A model generated the notes under the pieces. The model saw only the letters and a program-made list of their open reading frames with translations, did not search any database and was not told the DNA's origin. From the NCBI GenBank assembly GCA_036379295.1, contig DASVGY010000174.1, forward strand, positions 1 through 25,847: a stretch of 25,847 bases of DNA. Reading direction: 5' to 3'. This DNA is from Pseudopedobacter sp036379295. GTDB taxonomy: Bacteria; Bacteroidota; Bacteroidia; Sphingobacteriales; Sphingobacteriaceae. Position 1 is the first letter of the stretch, and each line of letters opens with the position of its first letter. The position numbers were made by a program, and so were the translations under genes. Of the stretch, positions 16,682 to 24,786 are shown piece after piece.

Positions 16682-17092
16682 ATGGCAAACAAAATATACA
16701 ATTTTCAAAAAGAAGAACGGTTATGTAGCAAAAAGCTTTTAGATGAGCTTTTTAAAAACGGTTCTTCTTTTTTATTTTATCCGTTTCGGCTAACCTGGTT
16801 GACATCTCCTGATGAGCATCAAATTTTTCCAGCACAGGTTGTGGTTGCAGTACCAAAAAAGCGGTTTAAGCACAGCGTTGATCGTAACTTGATAAAAAGG
16901 CGCATCAAAGAAGCTTATCGTTTAAATAAAGAATCACTATTTTACCGGCCGCTAAACTCGTCGCACAAAAAAATACTTTTTTCTATAAGCTACGTGGGCA
17001 AAGAAATTCATGATTTTGCTTTCCTTGAAAAAAAAATGAAGTTGATGTTTGGCGATTGTCTAAAACAAATAAGTAATGTTAGCCCTGCTTAA
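16682..17092 (+). CDS. rnpA: Ribonuclease P protein component
   Basis: 136 residues. The small basic protein joins the RnpB RNA to remove 5' leaders from pre-tRNAs. The conserved core reads VVVAVPKKRFKHSVDRNLIK, with the RNR-like motif RNLIKRRIKE at 68-77; Leu replaces the second Arg of the strict RNR, as in other Bacteroidota homologues I recall. The N-terminal FQKEERLCSKKLLDELFKNG aligns with the family start FxKxxRL. ATG 16682 is chosen on that match. The 3' end overlaps yidD by 17 nt, indicating coupled translation. Confidence 0.95.
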   Translation: MANKIYNFQKEERLCSKKLLDELFKNGSSFLFYPFRLTWLTSPDEHQIFPAQVVVAVPKKRFKHSVDRNLIKRRIKEAYRLNKESLFYRPLNSSHKKILFSISYVGKEIHDFAFLEKKMKLMFGDCLKQISNVSPA

Positions 17093-17309
17093 GCAGCTTT
17101 TTTCTTTTATTTTTTTATTGGTGATTAAAGTGTACCAGCTTTTTATTTCTCCGCTATTAGGTAACTCTTGTCGGTTTACGCCAACTTGTTCGCAATATGG
17201 TATTAAGGCTATTCAAAAACACGGGCCGTTTAGGGGCGGCTGGCTTACCCTTAAAAGAATTGGCAAATGCCACCCATGGGGCAGCCACGGTCATGACCCT
17301 GTTCCTTAG
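17076..17309 (+). CDS. yidD: Membrane protein insertion efficiency factor YidD
   Basis: 77 residues. An N-terminal amphipathic or hydrophobic helix (about 5-25) is followed by the family core SPLLGNSCRFTPTCSQYGI and GKCHPWGSHGHDPVP. The three invariant cysteines are Cys32, Cys38 and Cys65. YidD associates with the inner face of the membrane and assists YidC-dependent insertion. ATG 17076 lies inside rnpA, the normal arrangement. No yidC follows, unlike many other phyla; tsaB starts 9 nt downstream. Confidence 0.95.
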   Translation: MLALLKQLFSFIFLLVIKVYQLFISPLLGNSCRFTPTCSQYGIKAIQKHGPFRGGWLTLKRIGKCHPWGSHGHDPVP

Positions 17310-17318
17310 CTTAACAAT

Positions 17319-18008
17319 ATGTCAACAATTCTGCAAATAGAAACTGCTACGCAAACCTGTTCCATAGCGATATCCGAAAACGGAAGATGCTTAGCGTTGA
17401 AAGAAGAAACAGGTAAAAATATCCACGCGGCAAATATTACCCTCTTTATTGAAGAAGTGCTTGAAAGCTGTAATAAAGCAATGAGTGATTTAAGCGCTGT
17501 TGCCATAAGTATGGGGCCGGGCTCTTACACCGGATTAAGGATTGGCGTTTCAACCGCCAAAGGTTTATGCTATGCTTTAGATATCCCTTTGATTGAAGTT
17601 AATACATTATCAGCGATGGTCAGCGGCTTTAAAAGTAAATACTTTAGTGTGCAAGCAAACACTTTATTTTGCCCGATGATAGATGCCCGTAGAATGGAAG
17701 TGTATTGCGCAGTTTTTGACGGGAATGAAAATGAACTGCTAGCTACAACCGCTAAGATTATAAACGGAGATAGTTTTAGCGAGGTTTTGGAAAACCATAC
17801 CGTTTACTTTTTTGGAGACGGGGCAGAGAAATGCGAGGATTTACTTGGTTCAAATTTAAATGCAAGGGTGATGGGCGATTATACCAATTCGGCAAGAGAC
17901 CTTACCACGCCAGCGTTTGAAAAGTTTAATAACAAAGAATTTGTGGATGTTGCCTATTTTGAACCTTTTTACCTTAAAGAATTTATAGCCGGTATAAAAA
18001 AAGCTTAG
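17319..18008 (+). CDS. tsaB: tRNA t6A synthesis subunit TsaB
   Basis: 229 residues, the usual TsaB length. It starts STILQIETATQTCSIAIS and contains the diagnostic AISMGPGSYTGLRIGVSTAKG (63-83), an ASKHA-fold signature. TsaB is the partner that pairs with TsaD and TsaE to transfer threonylcarbamoyl to A37 of ANN-decoding tRNAs; it lacks the metal-binding His motif of TsaD, as expected. It is the last gene of the rpmH-rnpA-yidD-tsaB run with tight spacing. Its TAG overlaps the stop of the convergent gene by 4 nt, so no intergenic terminator is available. Confidence 0.95.
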   Translation: MSTILQIETATQTCSIAISENGRCLALKEETGKNIHAANITLFIEEVLESCNKAMSDLSAVAISMGPGSYTGLRIGVSTAKGLCYALDIPLIEVNTLSAMVSGFKSKYFSVQANTLFCPMIDARRMEVYCAVFDGNENELLATTAKIINGDSFSEVLENHTVYFFGDGAEKCEDLLGSNLNARVMGDYTNSARDLTTPAFEKFNNKEFVDVAYFEPFYLKEFIAGIKKA

Positions 18009-18014
18009 CGCTTT
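17996..18014 (-). terminator. Weak terminator-like hairpin at convergent stops
   Basis: AAAGC (18000-18004) pairs with GCTTT (18010-18014); the 5-nt loop holds both stop codons. On the minus strand it runs into a stretch of seven Ts (18002-17996). The stem is only 5 bp, so this is tentative. Confidence 0.3.
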
Positions 18015-19474
18015 CTGTTACGTTTGTTGTTTTTACGAGCAGCTTTATCTCTTGCTTTTTCAGTCTTGTGGATTCTTTTCTTTTCCCTTTTGCTCAACCT
18101 ATAAACGTAGCCTGTTTCTTTATCATTTAAGCCTGGTATAAATTCGGCATTTCCTATGCTTTGCACTTTTTCGCCAAATTTAACATTGATGCCCATATAG
18201 AAATTTGCTCTAGGCGCTCCTTTGCCAATGTTTTCATTTTTAGTGATATAAGATTTGCCTAGGTAATAGGTAGGGAAAAGCTCCTCGCTACCTGCATAAA
18301 ATTCCATATTAGCAGATTTTACCATTAACTGCGAGCCTAAATTGAACTTGCTTTGCCTATCGTAAATGGCGTTTAAACTAAAAAAAAAAGCATTTTTTTG
18401 GAAATTATTGATTAGGGCAAACTGTCCTTGCGGGTTAAAAACACTCTTCGAGGCCACTAAAACAGGTTTGTAAAAGCCAAATTGCTTTGATGCTGCAACT
18501 TCTAGTTTAGTATTTATTTTACTGTAAAAGGCCTTTTTAATTTCGGTAGAGTTGGCATCTTTCTGTACGGCATCAAAAAACTCTTTGGAAACATCAGCCG
18601 CTTGCGGATCTAGGTTGGAAACAGTTGTGTCAAAGGTATAATTTGCTGTTTTTTTGCCCCAGCGTATAAACCCGGCATCTTTCAAATTAGCGGTAAAATA
18701 GTAGCCCGATGGTGTTTGGTAAGCGGCAGCTAGGCTAACCGCGGCGCCAATATTTTTTAGATTTGGCAGCAGATAGTTAAAGTCGAGTTTATTAAATCCA
18801 AAGCTTGATGTGTAAGTTCCTTTTGCTTTAACATCATAAGTGGAATTTCCGTTGACTGTTAGTTCTGACGAGTAAACATTTGCCCTGTTATATATTAAGC
18901 CATTAAGCAAACTTAATTTAGCGCCAAAGCCCCACTTATCATTGTAATTTTCGCGGTAAGTTACTCCCAATTGCCAATAAGATTGGTTAAAACCGCTGGA
19001 ATTGAAGGGATTAATGTAAACCGGCTTCGTAAAATTTCGATAATTACCCAGTATCGCAAAGGTTTCGTTGGTCACCATTGCCTCGCCTTCATCTTTTAAT
19101 TGTAAAGAAAAACCCAATTCGCGGTTATAATCTCTACCCATAAAAATCTTAAAGTTGGCCAAGTAATTATTAGCATTAAAAATTAAGTGATTTGTTTTGC
19201 CTTGGTCAAGGTTGCCAATAGCATTTCCAGAAAGTATTCTGGTAAACAAAAACTTTTTAAAAACAGATTCGGCATCTCCTTTAAAATAAACAAAAGCATT
19301 AATATGAGGAAATAACGTAACCGCATATTTGCGACTTAAATCTTTTTGGAAACTTTGCTGTACAGGATTTTCGAAGCCATCAAACTGGGTGCCTGTATGG
19401 TTAAGTGAAATGTTTTGAGCGATTGAAAAGAGTGGGAGAAAAATAAAAATTATAAAACCACCAACTTTTTTCAT
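18005..19474 (-). CDS. Outer-membrane barrel-like protein, DUF5723-like
   Basis: 489 residues. A signal peptide ends at SIA with Gln20 as mature start. Most of the protein has alternating polar and hydrophobic strands with aromatic turns (for example FKIFMGRDYNRELGFSLQLK and SYWQLGVTYRENYNDKWGFG), typical of an outer-membrane beta-barrel. The overall look fits DUF5723, a Bacteroidota family of unknown function, but I cannot confirm that without a profile search. The last 31 residues (459-489) carry 17 Lys or Arg, an unusual basic tail for a barrel, possibly periplasmic and contacting peptidoglycan or lipid headgroups. It lies 49 nt downstream of the 535-residue gene, likely in the same operon. 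Confidence 0.6.
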   Translation of the reverse strand: MKKVGGFIIFIFLPLFSIAQNISLNHTGTQFDGFENPVQQSFQKDLSRKYAVTLFPHINAFVYFKGDAESVFKKFLFTRILSGNAIGNLDQGKTNHLIFNANNYLANFKIFMGRDYNRELGFSLQLKDEGEAMVTNETFAILGNYRNFTKPVYINPFNSSGFNQSYWQLGVTYRENYNDKWGFGAKLSLLNGLIYNRANVYSSELTVNGNSTYDVKAKGTYTSSFGFNKLDFNYLLPNLKNIGAAVSLAAAYQTPSGYYFTANLKDAGFIRWGKKTANYTFDTTVSNLDPQAADVSKEFFDAVQKDANSTEIKKAFYSKINTKLEVAASKQFGFYKPVLVASKSVFNPQGQFALINNFQKNAFFFSLNAIYDRQSKFNLGSQLMVKSANMEFYAGSEELFPTYYLGKSYITKNENIGKGAPRANFYMGINVKFGEKVQSIGNAEFIPGLNDKETGYVYRLSKREKKRIHKTEKARDKAARKNNKRNRKR

Positions 19475-19523
19475 TCTTAAATTTAATTTTTATTGCCAAC
19501 ACACGCAAGTTTCTTACACCTAT

Positions 19524-21131
19524 TTAATACTTTAAGGCGGTACTATCTATTTTTGGCAATAGCTCGTCATTGTCCGGAGTGTGGTTCATGTACAAATTGG
19601 TAAAAAATTTATCCTTATCCGCACTAAATTGAATGGCAAAACCATAAATAGCTGACCAGTTAAAATTGCTATCCCTGAAGTTTTTGTAGGCTGATTTGCT
19701 CAAAAATGAACGAATTATTGCTTTGGAATTACTGTTGTGGATAAAATAAAAAATGTTTCCTTGGTTAGAAAGGTACTGCTGAAAGTCGATATTTTTATCG
19801 GTTAGGCTAATGAGCTTTTGCGCTTTGTAATTTGCAACAAATCTATTTAACGCGGTGCTGCTGTTTGCTACAATCAAATGATTTTCAATAGTGGTGTAAT
19901 AAGGTCTCCTAAAGCGTTTAAAAGGGTCGCCAAAATAATTATAGAGTATAAAAGAATCATCAAAACGCCTAATATTCGTAGCTATTTCTGTGCTTATAGT
20001 TGATAGCAAAAAAGATAAACGTTTGGTGTTAGTAGTTTTAACAATGCCAATTTCATCTCCGGAGGCGAGCTGGAATACACCAAATTCTTTACCCAAAACG
20101 GGCATTATTTCTTTATCTAAATTGATGGCATGTTTTGTAGATATACTTTCAATTTGCTCTTTAAGTTTGTCATATTCTTTTTGGTAAATAAGTAGTTCTT
20201 TAAGTTCTTGCTTAAATTTTTTGTAATCCGAAACGTAGTAAAGGCTGTAACTGGCAACATCGTAAGGTAAATGTTTTACCAAGGTAATATCGCCAGGTTG
20301 TTGATTTAAAAATAAATTGAAATAGTTTTTTGCTTTTAAGTTAGGGTTAGTTATACCGCTAAACATAAATGCGTTTTTTTGATAGTTGATGTTTAAAGAA
20401 GCAGATGCGTCTATGGATTTTAAAAAGTACGTTTCGTACGGATTTTTTCGGGAAGAAAAGTGATTGGCTAAATCGCGAATTTTGGAAAAATTGATGTATA
20501 AGTTGGCGATGGAATTTTTATTTCGCTGTGTTGCAAAATCTACCTTAAAATTGCTGTTGTTATGCCCTTCCTCTACCTGGGCTATACTTTTTTTTACCAA
20601 ACTTTCATTGAAACTTCCTACTAAAAGATTTTTGTAGATAAAAAAACTAAAGGCCGATTTATTGTTGAAAGCGAGTTGGTAAATTGTGTTTTCTGCGGCT
20701 GGACTTTGCGATATTTTGTACTTAGATCTCAAAGCATTTATGAGTGATTCCTTGTCGGAGTTTTCTGCAACTATCGGCGCTACAATTAAAATATCGGCAA
20801 CATACTGGCTTGTTGGGTGGATAGAAAAAAACAAATCGTTTTGTAAAAAAGCGCTTCCGATAGCCGCATCATTGATAAATATATCTTTAAGCGCTGCAAG
20901 GTGGTTAATGTTATCTTTACCTAAAATATCGCCGAAGAGTGTAAATTCTTTAAAAATATCATAAAAGTAAGCCTCATTCTTGTACTCAAAAATAATGGAA
21001 GCATCTGGTGGCAAAACAGTGAAAATTTGTTCGTTTGATACTTTGGCGGCGTTAATTTTTTTGAAATATAACCAGGTAACTGCAATAATCCCCAAACACA
21101 AGGCGCTAATAATGATGATTGTCTTCTTCAT
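19524..21131 (-). CDS. Membrane-anchored periplasmic protein, function unknown
   Basis: 535 residues. One N-terminal hydrophobic segment (about 3-23, IIIISALCLGIIAVTWLYF) with no cleavage site suggests a signal anchor leaving a large periplasmic domain. The body mixes helices and strands without a motif I recognise. Phrases such as VLPPDASIIFEYKNE and repeated SFNESLVKKSIAQV-like segments faintly recall DUF3352-type proteins, but I do not assign that. There are no obvious catalytic motifs and very few cysteines. It precedes the barrel-like gene by 49 nt and has a candidate -7 box just upstream, so the two may form an envelope unit. Confidence 0.6.
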   Translation of the reverse strand: MKKTIIIISALCLGIIAVTWLYFKKINAAKVSNEQIFTVLPPDASIIFEYKNEAYFYDIFKEFTLFGDILGKDNINHLAALKDIFINDAAIGSAFLQNDLFFSIHPTSQYVADILIVAPIVAENSDKESLINALRSKYKISQSPAAENTIYQLAFNNKSAFSFFIYKNLLVGSFNESLVKKSIAQVEEGHNNSNFKVDFATQRNKNSIANLYINFSKIRDLANHFSSRKNPYETYFLKSIDASASLNINYQKNAFMFSGITNPNLKAKNYFNLFLNQQPGDITLVKHLPYDVASYSLYYVSDYKKFKQELKELLIYQKEYDKLKEQIESISTKHAINLDKEIMPVLGKEFGVFQLASGDEIGIVKTTNTKRLSFLLSTISTEIATNIRRFDDSFILYNYFGDPFKRFRRPYYTTIENHLIVANSSTALNRFVANYKAQKLISLTDKNIDFQQYLSNQGNIFYFIHNSNSKAIIRSFLSKSAYKNFRDSNFNWSAIYGFAIQFSADKDKFFTNLYMNHTPDNDELLPKIDSTALKY

Positions 21132-21150
21132 TTCACAAAATCCTAAGCTA

Positions 21151-21158
21151 CAAAAATA
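21151..21158 (-). promoter_or_regulatory. Candidate -7 box for the 535-residue protein gene
   Basis: TATTTTTG on the minus strand (21158 to 21151) matches TAnnTTTG exactly, 19 nt before ATG 21131. A TTTG at 21173-21170 is only 11 nt upstream, too close for a normal -33 element. Confidence 0.4.
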
Positions 21159-21224
21159 GATTTTTACTGCAAAGGCTGGAAATTGCTTTCATCTTTATTA
21201 AATTAGCGAAACATCAAACTCAAA

Positions 21225-21608
21225 ATGAACAAAAGAATAATAATTTCTGCCGCCGTTTTCGGGATTTTAGCTGTCATCCTAGGCGCATTTGGAGCGCATT
21301 CCGTTAAAAAACTGATTGATGCCAGCCAACTTGAGCTATGGCATACGGCGGTGCAATACCATTTTTACCATACATTGGCTTTGCTTTTTTTATCAACCTT
21401 TGCCAGGTTCAAAAATAATTTAATCAATATCGCGTCTTATTGTTTCGTGTTTGGAATAATTTTTTTCTCTGGGTCTTTGTATCTAATGGCGATAAAAGAC
21501 ATCGTATCAATCCCGACAAAAATTTTAGGGCCAATTACTCCTTTTGGAGGCTTGTTATTTATTTTTGGCTGGTTATGCTTGTTACTGGCGGCTATAAAAG
21601 ATAAATAA
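21225..21608 (+). CDS. DUF423 family small membrane protein
   Basis: 127 residues with four hydrophobic segments (about 5-25, 46-62, 68-88 and 100-124). GAFGAHSVKK near residues 21-30, LELWHTAVQYHFYHTLALLF (36-55) and the closing TPFGGLLFIFGWLCLLLAA are the DUF423 (YgdD-like) signatures. These are inner-membrane proteins with no settled function. ATG 21225 gives the family start. Its TAA is followed at once by the ATG of priA with no spacer, so the two are probably co-translated. The genes at 21131 (-) and 21225 (+) are divergent across 93 bp. Confidence 0.9.
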   Translation: MNKRIIISAAVFGILAVILGAFGAHSVKKLIDASQLELWHTAVQYHFYHTLALLFLSTFARFKNNLINIASYCFVFGIIFFSGSLYLMAIKDIVSIPTKILGPITPFGGLLFIFGWLCLLLAAIKDK

Positions 21609-24089
21609 ATGCTAGATTTTGAGCTTGATGATTCTTTTGAGCAAACGCTTTTTGCTGAGGTAATTTTGCCTTTGGCCATTCCTGGTACGTACACTTACCG
21701 GGTTCCTAGGCATCTTTCGCAAAACATAGAAAAAGGCCGTAGAGTAGTGGTGCAGTTTGGTAAAAGTAAAATTTATACCGCCATTGTTGCAGCAATATCA
21801 ACTATTGCGCCTACAAAATACGAGGCTAAGTATATTTTAGATATTATTGATGACTATCCAATTGTTACCACAAAGCAACTAAAATTATGGCACTGGCTTG
21901 CAGAGTACTATTTATGCACCTTAGGCGAAGTAATGGCGGCAGCCTTACCTTCTGCGCTAAAGCTTGCCAGCGAAACCCGTATAGTTTTAAACTTGCAGCA
22001 TGGTTTTGATAAAAACCAGCTAACCGATAGGGAGTTTTTAATTTTAGATGCCCTTGAATTAAAACACGAGCTAAGCATTACAGAAATCACTAAAATACTT
22101 GCTCAAAAATCTGTTTTTCCTATTTTAAAATCTCTTTTGGATAAGAAAGTGATCTTTATTTTAGAAGAAATAGAAGAGAAATTTCAGCCAAAAAAAACGT
22201 CTTTCGTAAGCTTAAATGCTAGCTATCAAGATAAAGATAACTTGCGCTTGTTATTTACAGAATTAGAAAAAGCTCCCAAAAAAGTTGATGCATTATTGGC
22301 TTTTTTAAAACTTTCTAAAGAAAGTGCCGAGGTTAAAAAGGCAGATTTAATGGAGGCTTCTGGTGTAAGTGCGGCGGTGCTCAAAAGCTTAGCGGATAAA
22401 GAAATTTTTACCATTGAGCAGAAAGTTGTAAGCAGGTTTTCATCCGGAGATTTGGCTGTTATTTCTGAATTTACGCTAAGCACCGAACAGGAAAATGCGC
22501 TAGCGGAAATTAAGCAATCTTTTGAGCAAAAACCAGTTGTATTATTGCAAGGCGTTACTTCATCGGGTAAAACCCAAATATACATTAGATTGATTGAAGC
22601 GTATTTGGCAAGAGAAAAACAGATACTTTACCTGCTGCCAGAGATAGCATTAACCGGACAAATGATTGACCGGTTAAAGATTTATTTTAAAGATCAGATT
22701 ATTGTTTACCATAGTAAATTCAACGATAACGAGCGGGCAGAGATTTGGCAAAAGGTATTAAAAAAAGAAGTTAAGATTGTTTTAGGAGCCAGATCATCAA
22801 TTTTTTTGCCCTTTACCGATTTAGGCTTTGTTATTATTGATGAAGAACATGAAGCAAGTTTTAAACAGTTTGAGCCTGCACCAAGGTACCACGCCCGAGA
22901 CGCAGCCATAGTTTTAGCAAATATAGCAGATGCAAAAGTGTTATTGGGTTCTGCCACGCCATCTTTAGAAAGTTACTTTAATGCCCTAAATGATAAATAT
23001 GGTTTGGTGAAGTTAACAGAAAGGTACGGTGGCGTTAAAATGCCCGAAATAACGGTGGTGAGCATAGCAGAAGAGAGAAACAGAAAGTTGATAAAAGAAA
23101 ATTTTACCAGTATTCTGTTGGATAGTATTAGCCAAACACTAGCACAAAAAGAACAGGTAATTTTGTTTCAAAATAGAAGGGGATACGTACCTATTTTAAT
23201 TTGCAAAACCTGCGGAAATACGCCCAAATGCATCAACTGCGATGTAAGCCTAACCTATCATAAAGCCAGTGGAAAGCTGCATTGCCATTATTGCGGTTAT
23301 AAAGAAGATAATATTACGGAATGCCCCGCCTGCGCATCAAAGCATATTGAGTATAAAGGTTTGGGAACTGAAAAAATTGAGGATGATTTAAAAGTGATTT
23401 TGCCGGAAGTTAACATAGCCCGGATGGACTATGATACAACGCGAAACAAAAATGCCCACCAAATTATATTAAATGGATTTGAAGAACGTAAGATAGATAT
23501 ACTTGTTGGCACACAGATGGTTGCTAAAGGCTTAGATTTTGAGAACATCACTTTAATTGGGATTATAAACGCCGATAGCATTATCCAATTTCCAGATTTT
23601 AGAGCTTATGAACGTAGCTTTCAACTGCTATCGCAGGTTGCGGGCAGAGCCGGACGGCGCAACAAACAAGGCAAAGTAATTATTCAAACTTACGATACTA
23701 AACACCGGGTAATACAGCAGGTAGTTAACAATGATTACGAGGGGATGTACCGCGAAGAAATGATAGAGCGGGCTCAGTTTAAGTATCCGCCTTTTTTTAA
23801 AATAATTCAAATTAATATTAAACATAAAGACTTAGGTGTACTATTGCGTATTGCCGAAAACTTTGCAAAGCTGTTGCGCCACCATTTAGGTGATATGGTT
23901 TTAGGCCCTCATAGTCCGCTGATTTCTAGGGTCAGAAATTATTATATTCAAACAATAACTATAAAAATTGACTGGAAGAGCCAATCTTTGGTTAAAATAA
24001 AAAACCTGCTTAAAGAGCAGGTTAGTGTATTTGAGGCGGATAAGGCTAACAAAGGTGCTTTTGTAGTTATCGATGTTGACCCGTATTAG
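21609..24089 (+). CDS. priA: Primosomal replication restart helicase PriA
   Basis: 826 residues, somewhat longer than E. coli PriA (732), as I recall for Bacteroidota. PriA recognises stalled or recombination-made forks and reloads the replicative helicase. The N-terminal DNA-binding domain covers about 1-130. The superfamily 2 helicase core has Walker A GVTSSGKT (315-322), DEEH (411-414), LGSATPSLESYF (446-457) and the later QVAGRAGRR (676-684). Eight zinc-binding cysteines are all present in four CxxC pairs: 532/535, 541/544, 559/562 and 572/575. ATG 21609 touches the preceding stop codon. Its TAG overlaps the stop of the convergent gene by 4 nt. Confidence 0.96.
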   Translation: MLDFELDDSFEQTLFAEVILPLAIPGTYTYRVPRHLSQNIEKGRRVVVQFGKSKIYTAIVAAISTIAPTKYEAKYILDIIDDYPIVTTKQLKLWHWLAEYYLCTLGEVMAAALPSALKLASETRIVLNLQHGFDKNQLTDREFLILDALELKHELSITEITKILAQKSVFPILKSLLDKKVIFILEEIEEKFQPKKTSFVSLNASYQDKDNLRLLFTELEKAPKKVDALLAFLKLSKESAEVKKADLMEASGVSAAVLKSLADKEIFTIEQKVVSRFSSGDLAVISEFTLSTEQENALAEIKQSFEQKPVVLLQGVTSSGKTQIYIRLIEAYLAREKQILYLLPEIALTGQMIDRLKIYFKDQIIVYHSKFNDNERAEIWQKVLKKEVKIVLGARSSIFLPFTDLGFVIIDEEHEASFKQFEPAPRYHARDAAIVLANIADAKVLLGSATPSLESYFNALNDKYGLVKLTERYGGVKMPEITVVSIAEERNRKLIKENFTSILLDSISQTLAQKEQVILFQNRRGYVPILICKTCGNTPKCINCDVSLTYHKASGKLHCHYCGYKEDNITECPACASKHIEYKGLGTEKIEDDLKVILPEVNIARMDYDTTRNKNAHQIILNGFEERKIDILVGTQMVAKGLDFENITLIGIINADSIIQFPDFRAYERSFQLLSQVAGRAGRRNKQGKVIIQTYDTKHRVIQQVVNNDYEGMYREEMIERAQFKYPPFFKIIQINIKHKDLGVLLRIAENFAKLLRHHLGDMVLGPHSPLISRVRNYYIQTITIKIDWKSQSLVKIKNLLKEQVSVFEADKANKGAFVVIDVDPY

Positions 24090-24763
24090 TCTTTTCCGAA
24101 GTTAAACTGCAAATTTAATTGGGCCAATGGTCTTAAGTTGTACTGCCACCTGTTAAAGTTCGCTGTAGAAGTAGCGGTAGTGTTGGTTGGTGTTTTTATT
24201 TCTTTATCACTGGTGTAAATGAAATCGAAACCTGCCTCTGCTGCAAGCGTTAAAGAGCGTAAAAAATTAAATTTTAATCCAAGAAAAGGCGTAACCATGA
24301 ATCCGTTTTTTTCAATGTTAACATCGTACAGTGCAAAATTGGTAGATTTATCGTTAGAAAATCCCTCAAAATCAACTTTTTTGTAGCCGAAATCCATCCC
24401 ATAATAGGGCTGTAATCTACTGTAAATCAGGCTACGCTCAAAACCCATCTTTAAATCCAATGATGAGTATTTTCCCTTTACAATCTCACAGTTTGAACAC
24501 TCGTTATTGAAGCTGTAATCGTTTTTTTTAAATGAGTTGCCAGAAAACCGATAAGAAATTTGGTTGTCATTTATTTTAAGCATTAAACCATTGAGCCCCG
24601 AGGTATAAAATGTATAGTTATCTCTAACTTCGTTAAGTAATTTTGGCTGCTCTGCAATTGATAGTAGTTTTAAACCAATTGAGTAATTTGAATCGCTTTG
24701 CGCCTGCGCAAAAGCACCAATTATTGCAAACTGAAGTATCAAAAATGTGAATAGGTGTTTCAT
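24086..24763 (-). CDS. Small outer-membrane beta-barrel-like protein
   Basis: 225 residues from ATG 24763. A TTG five codons upstream is in frame but would spoil the signal peptide and lies within a promoter-like box. A signal peptide (MKHLFTFLIL start) is cleaved after AFA, leaving Gln20. The mature part alternates strands such as SSLDLKMGFERSLIYSRLQP and YYGMDFGYKK, and ends FNFGKD, which looks like an 8- to 10-strand barrel of the OmpA/OMP_b-brl type. A CxxC (Cys89, Cys92) within an NECSNCEI segment is uncommon in such barrels. It follows the sugar transferase gene by 23 nt. Function unknown. Confidence 0.65.
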   Translation of the reverse strand: MKHLFTFLILQFAIIGAFAQAQSDSNYSIGLKLLSIAEQPKLLNEVRDNYTFYTSGLNGLMLKINDNQISYRFSGNSFKKNDYSFNNECSNCEIVKGKYSSLDLKMGFERSLIYSRLQPYYGMDFGYKKVDFEGFSNDKSTNFALYDVNIEKNGFMVTPFLGLKFNFLRSLTLAAEAGFDFIYTSDKEIKTPTNTTATSTANFNRWQYNLRPLAQLNLQFNFGKD

Positions 24764-24775
24764 AAAATTAAAATG

Positions 24776-24783
24776 CAAATATA
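24776..24783 (-). promoter_or_regulatory. Candidate -7 box before the small barrel gene
   Basis: TATATTTG on the minus strand (24783 to 24776) is an exact TAnnTTTG match and the same octamer as before rpmH. It ends 12 nt before ATG 24763 and begins 4 nt past the sugar transferase stop. No -33 partner is evident, so the gene may also rely on read-through. Confidence 0.4.
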
Positions 24784-24786
24784 AGG

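Noticed and set aside
24764..24778. TTG 24778 as start of the small barrel gene
   Set aside because: It lies in a TATATTTG box and would add five residues ahead of a standard MK-type signal peptide. ATG 24763 fits better.
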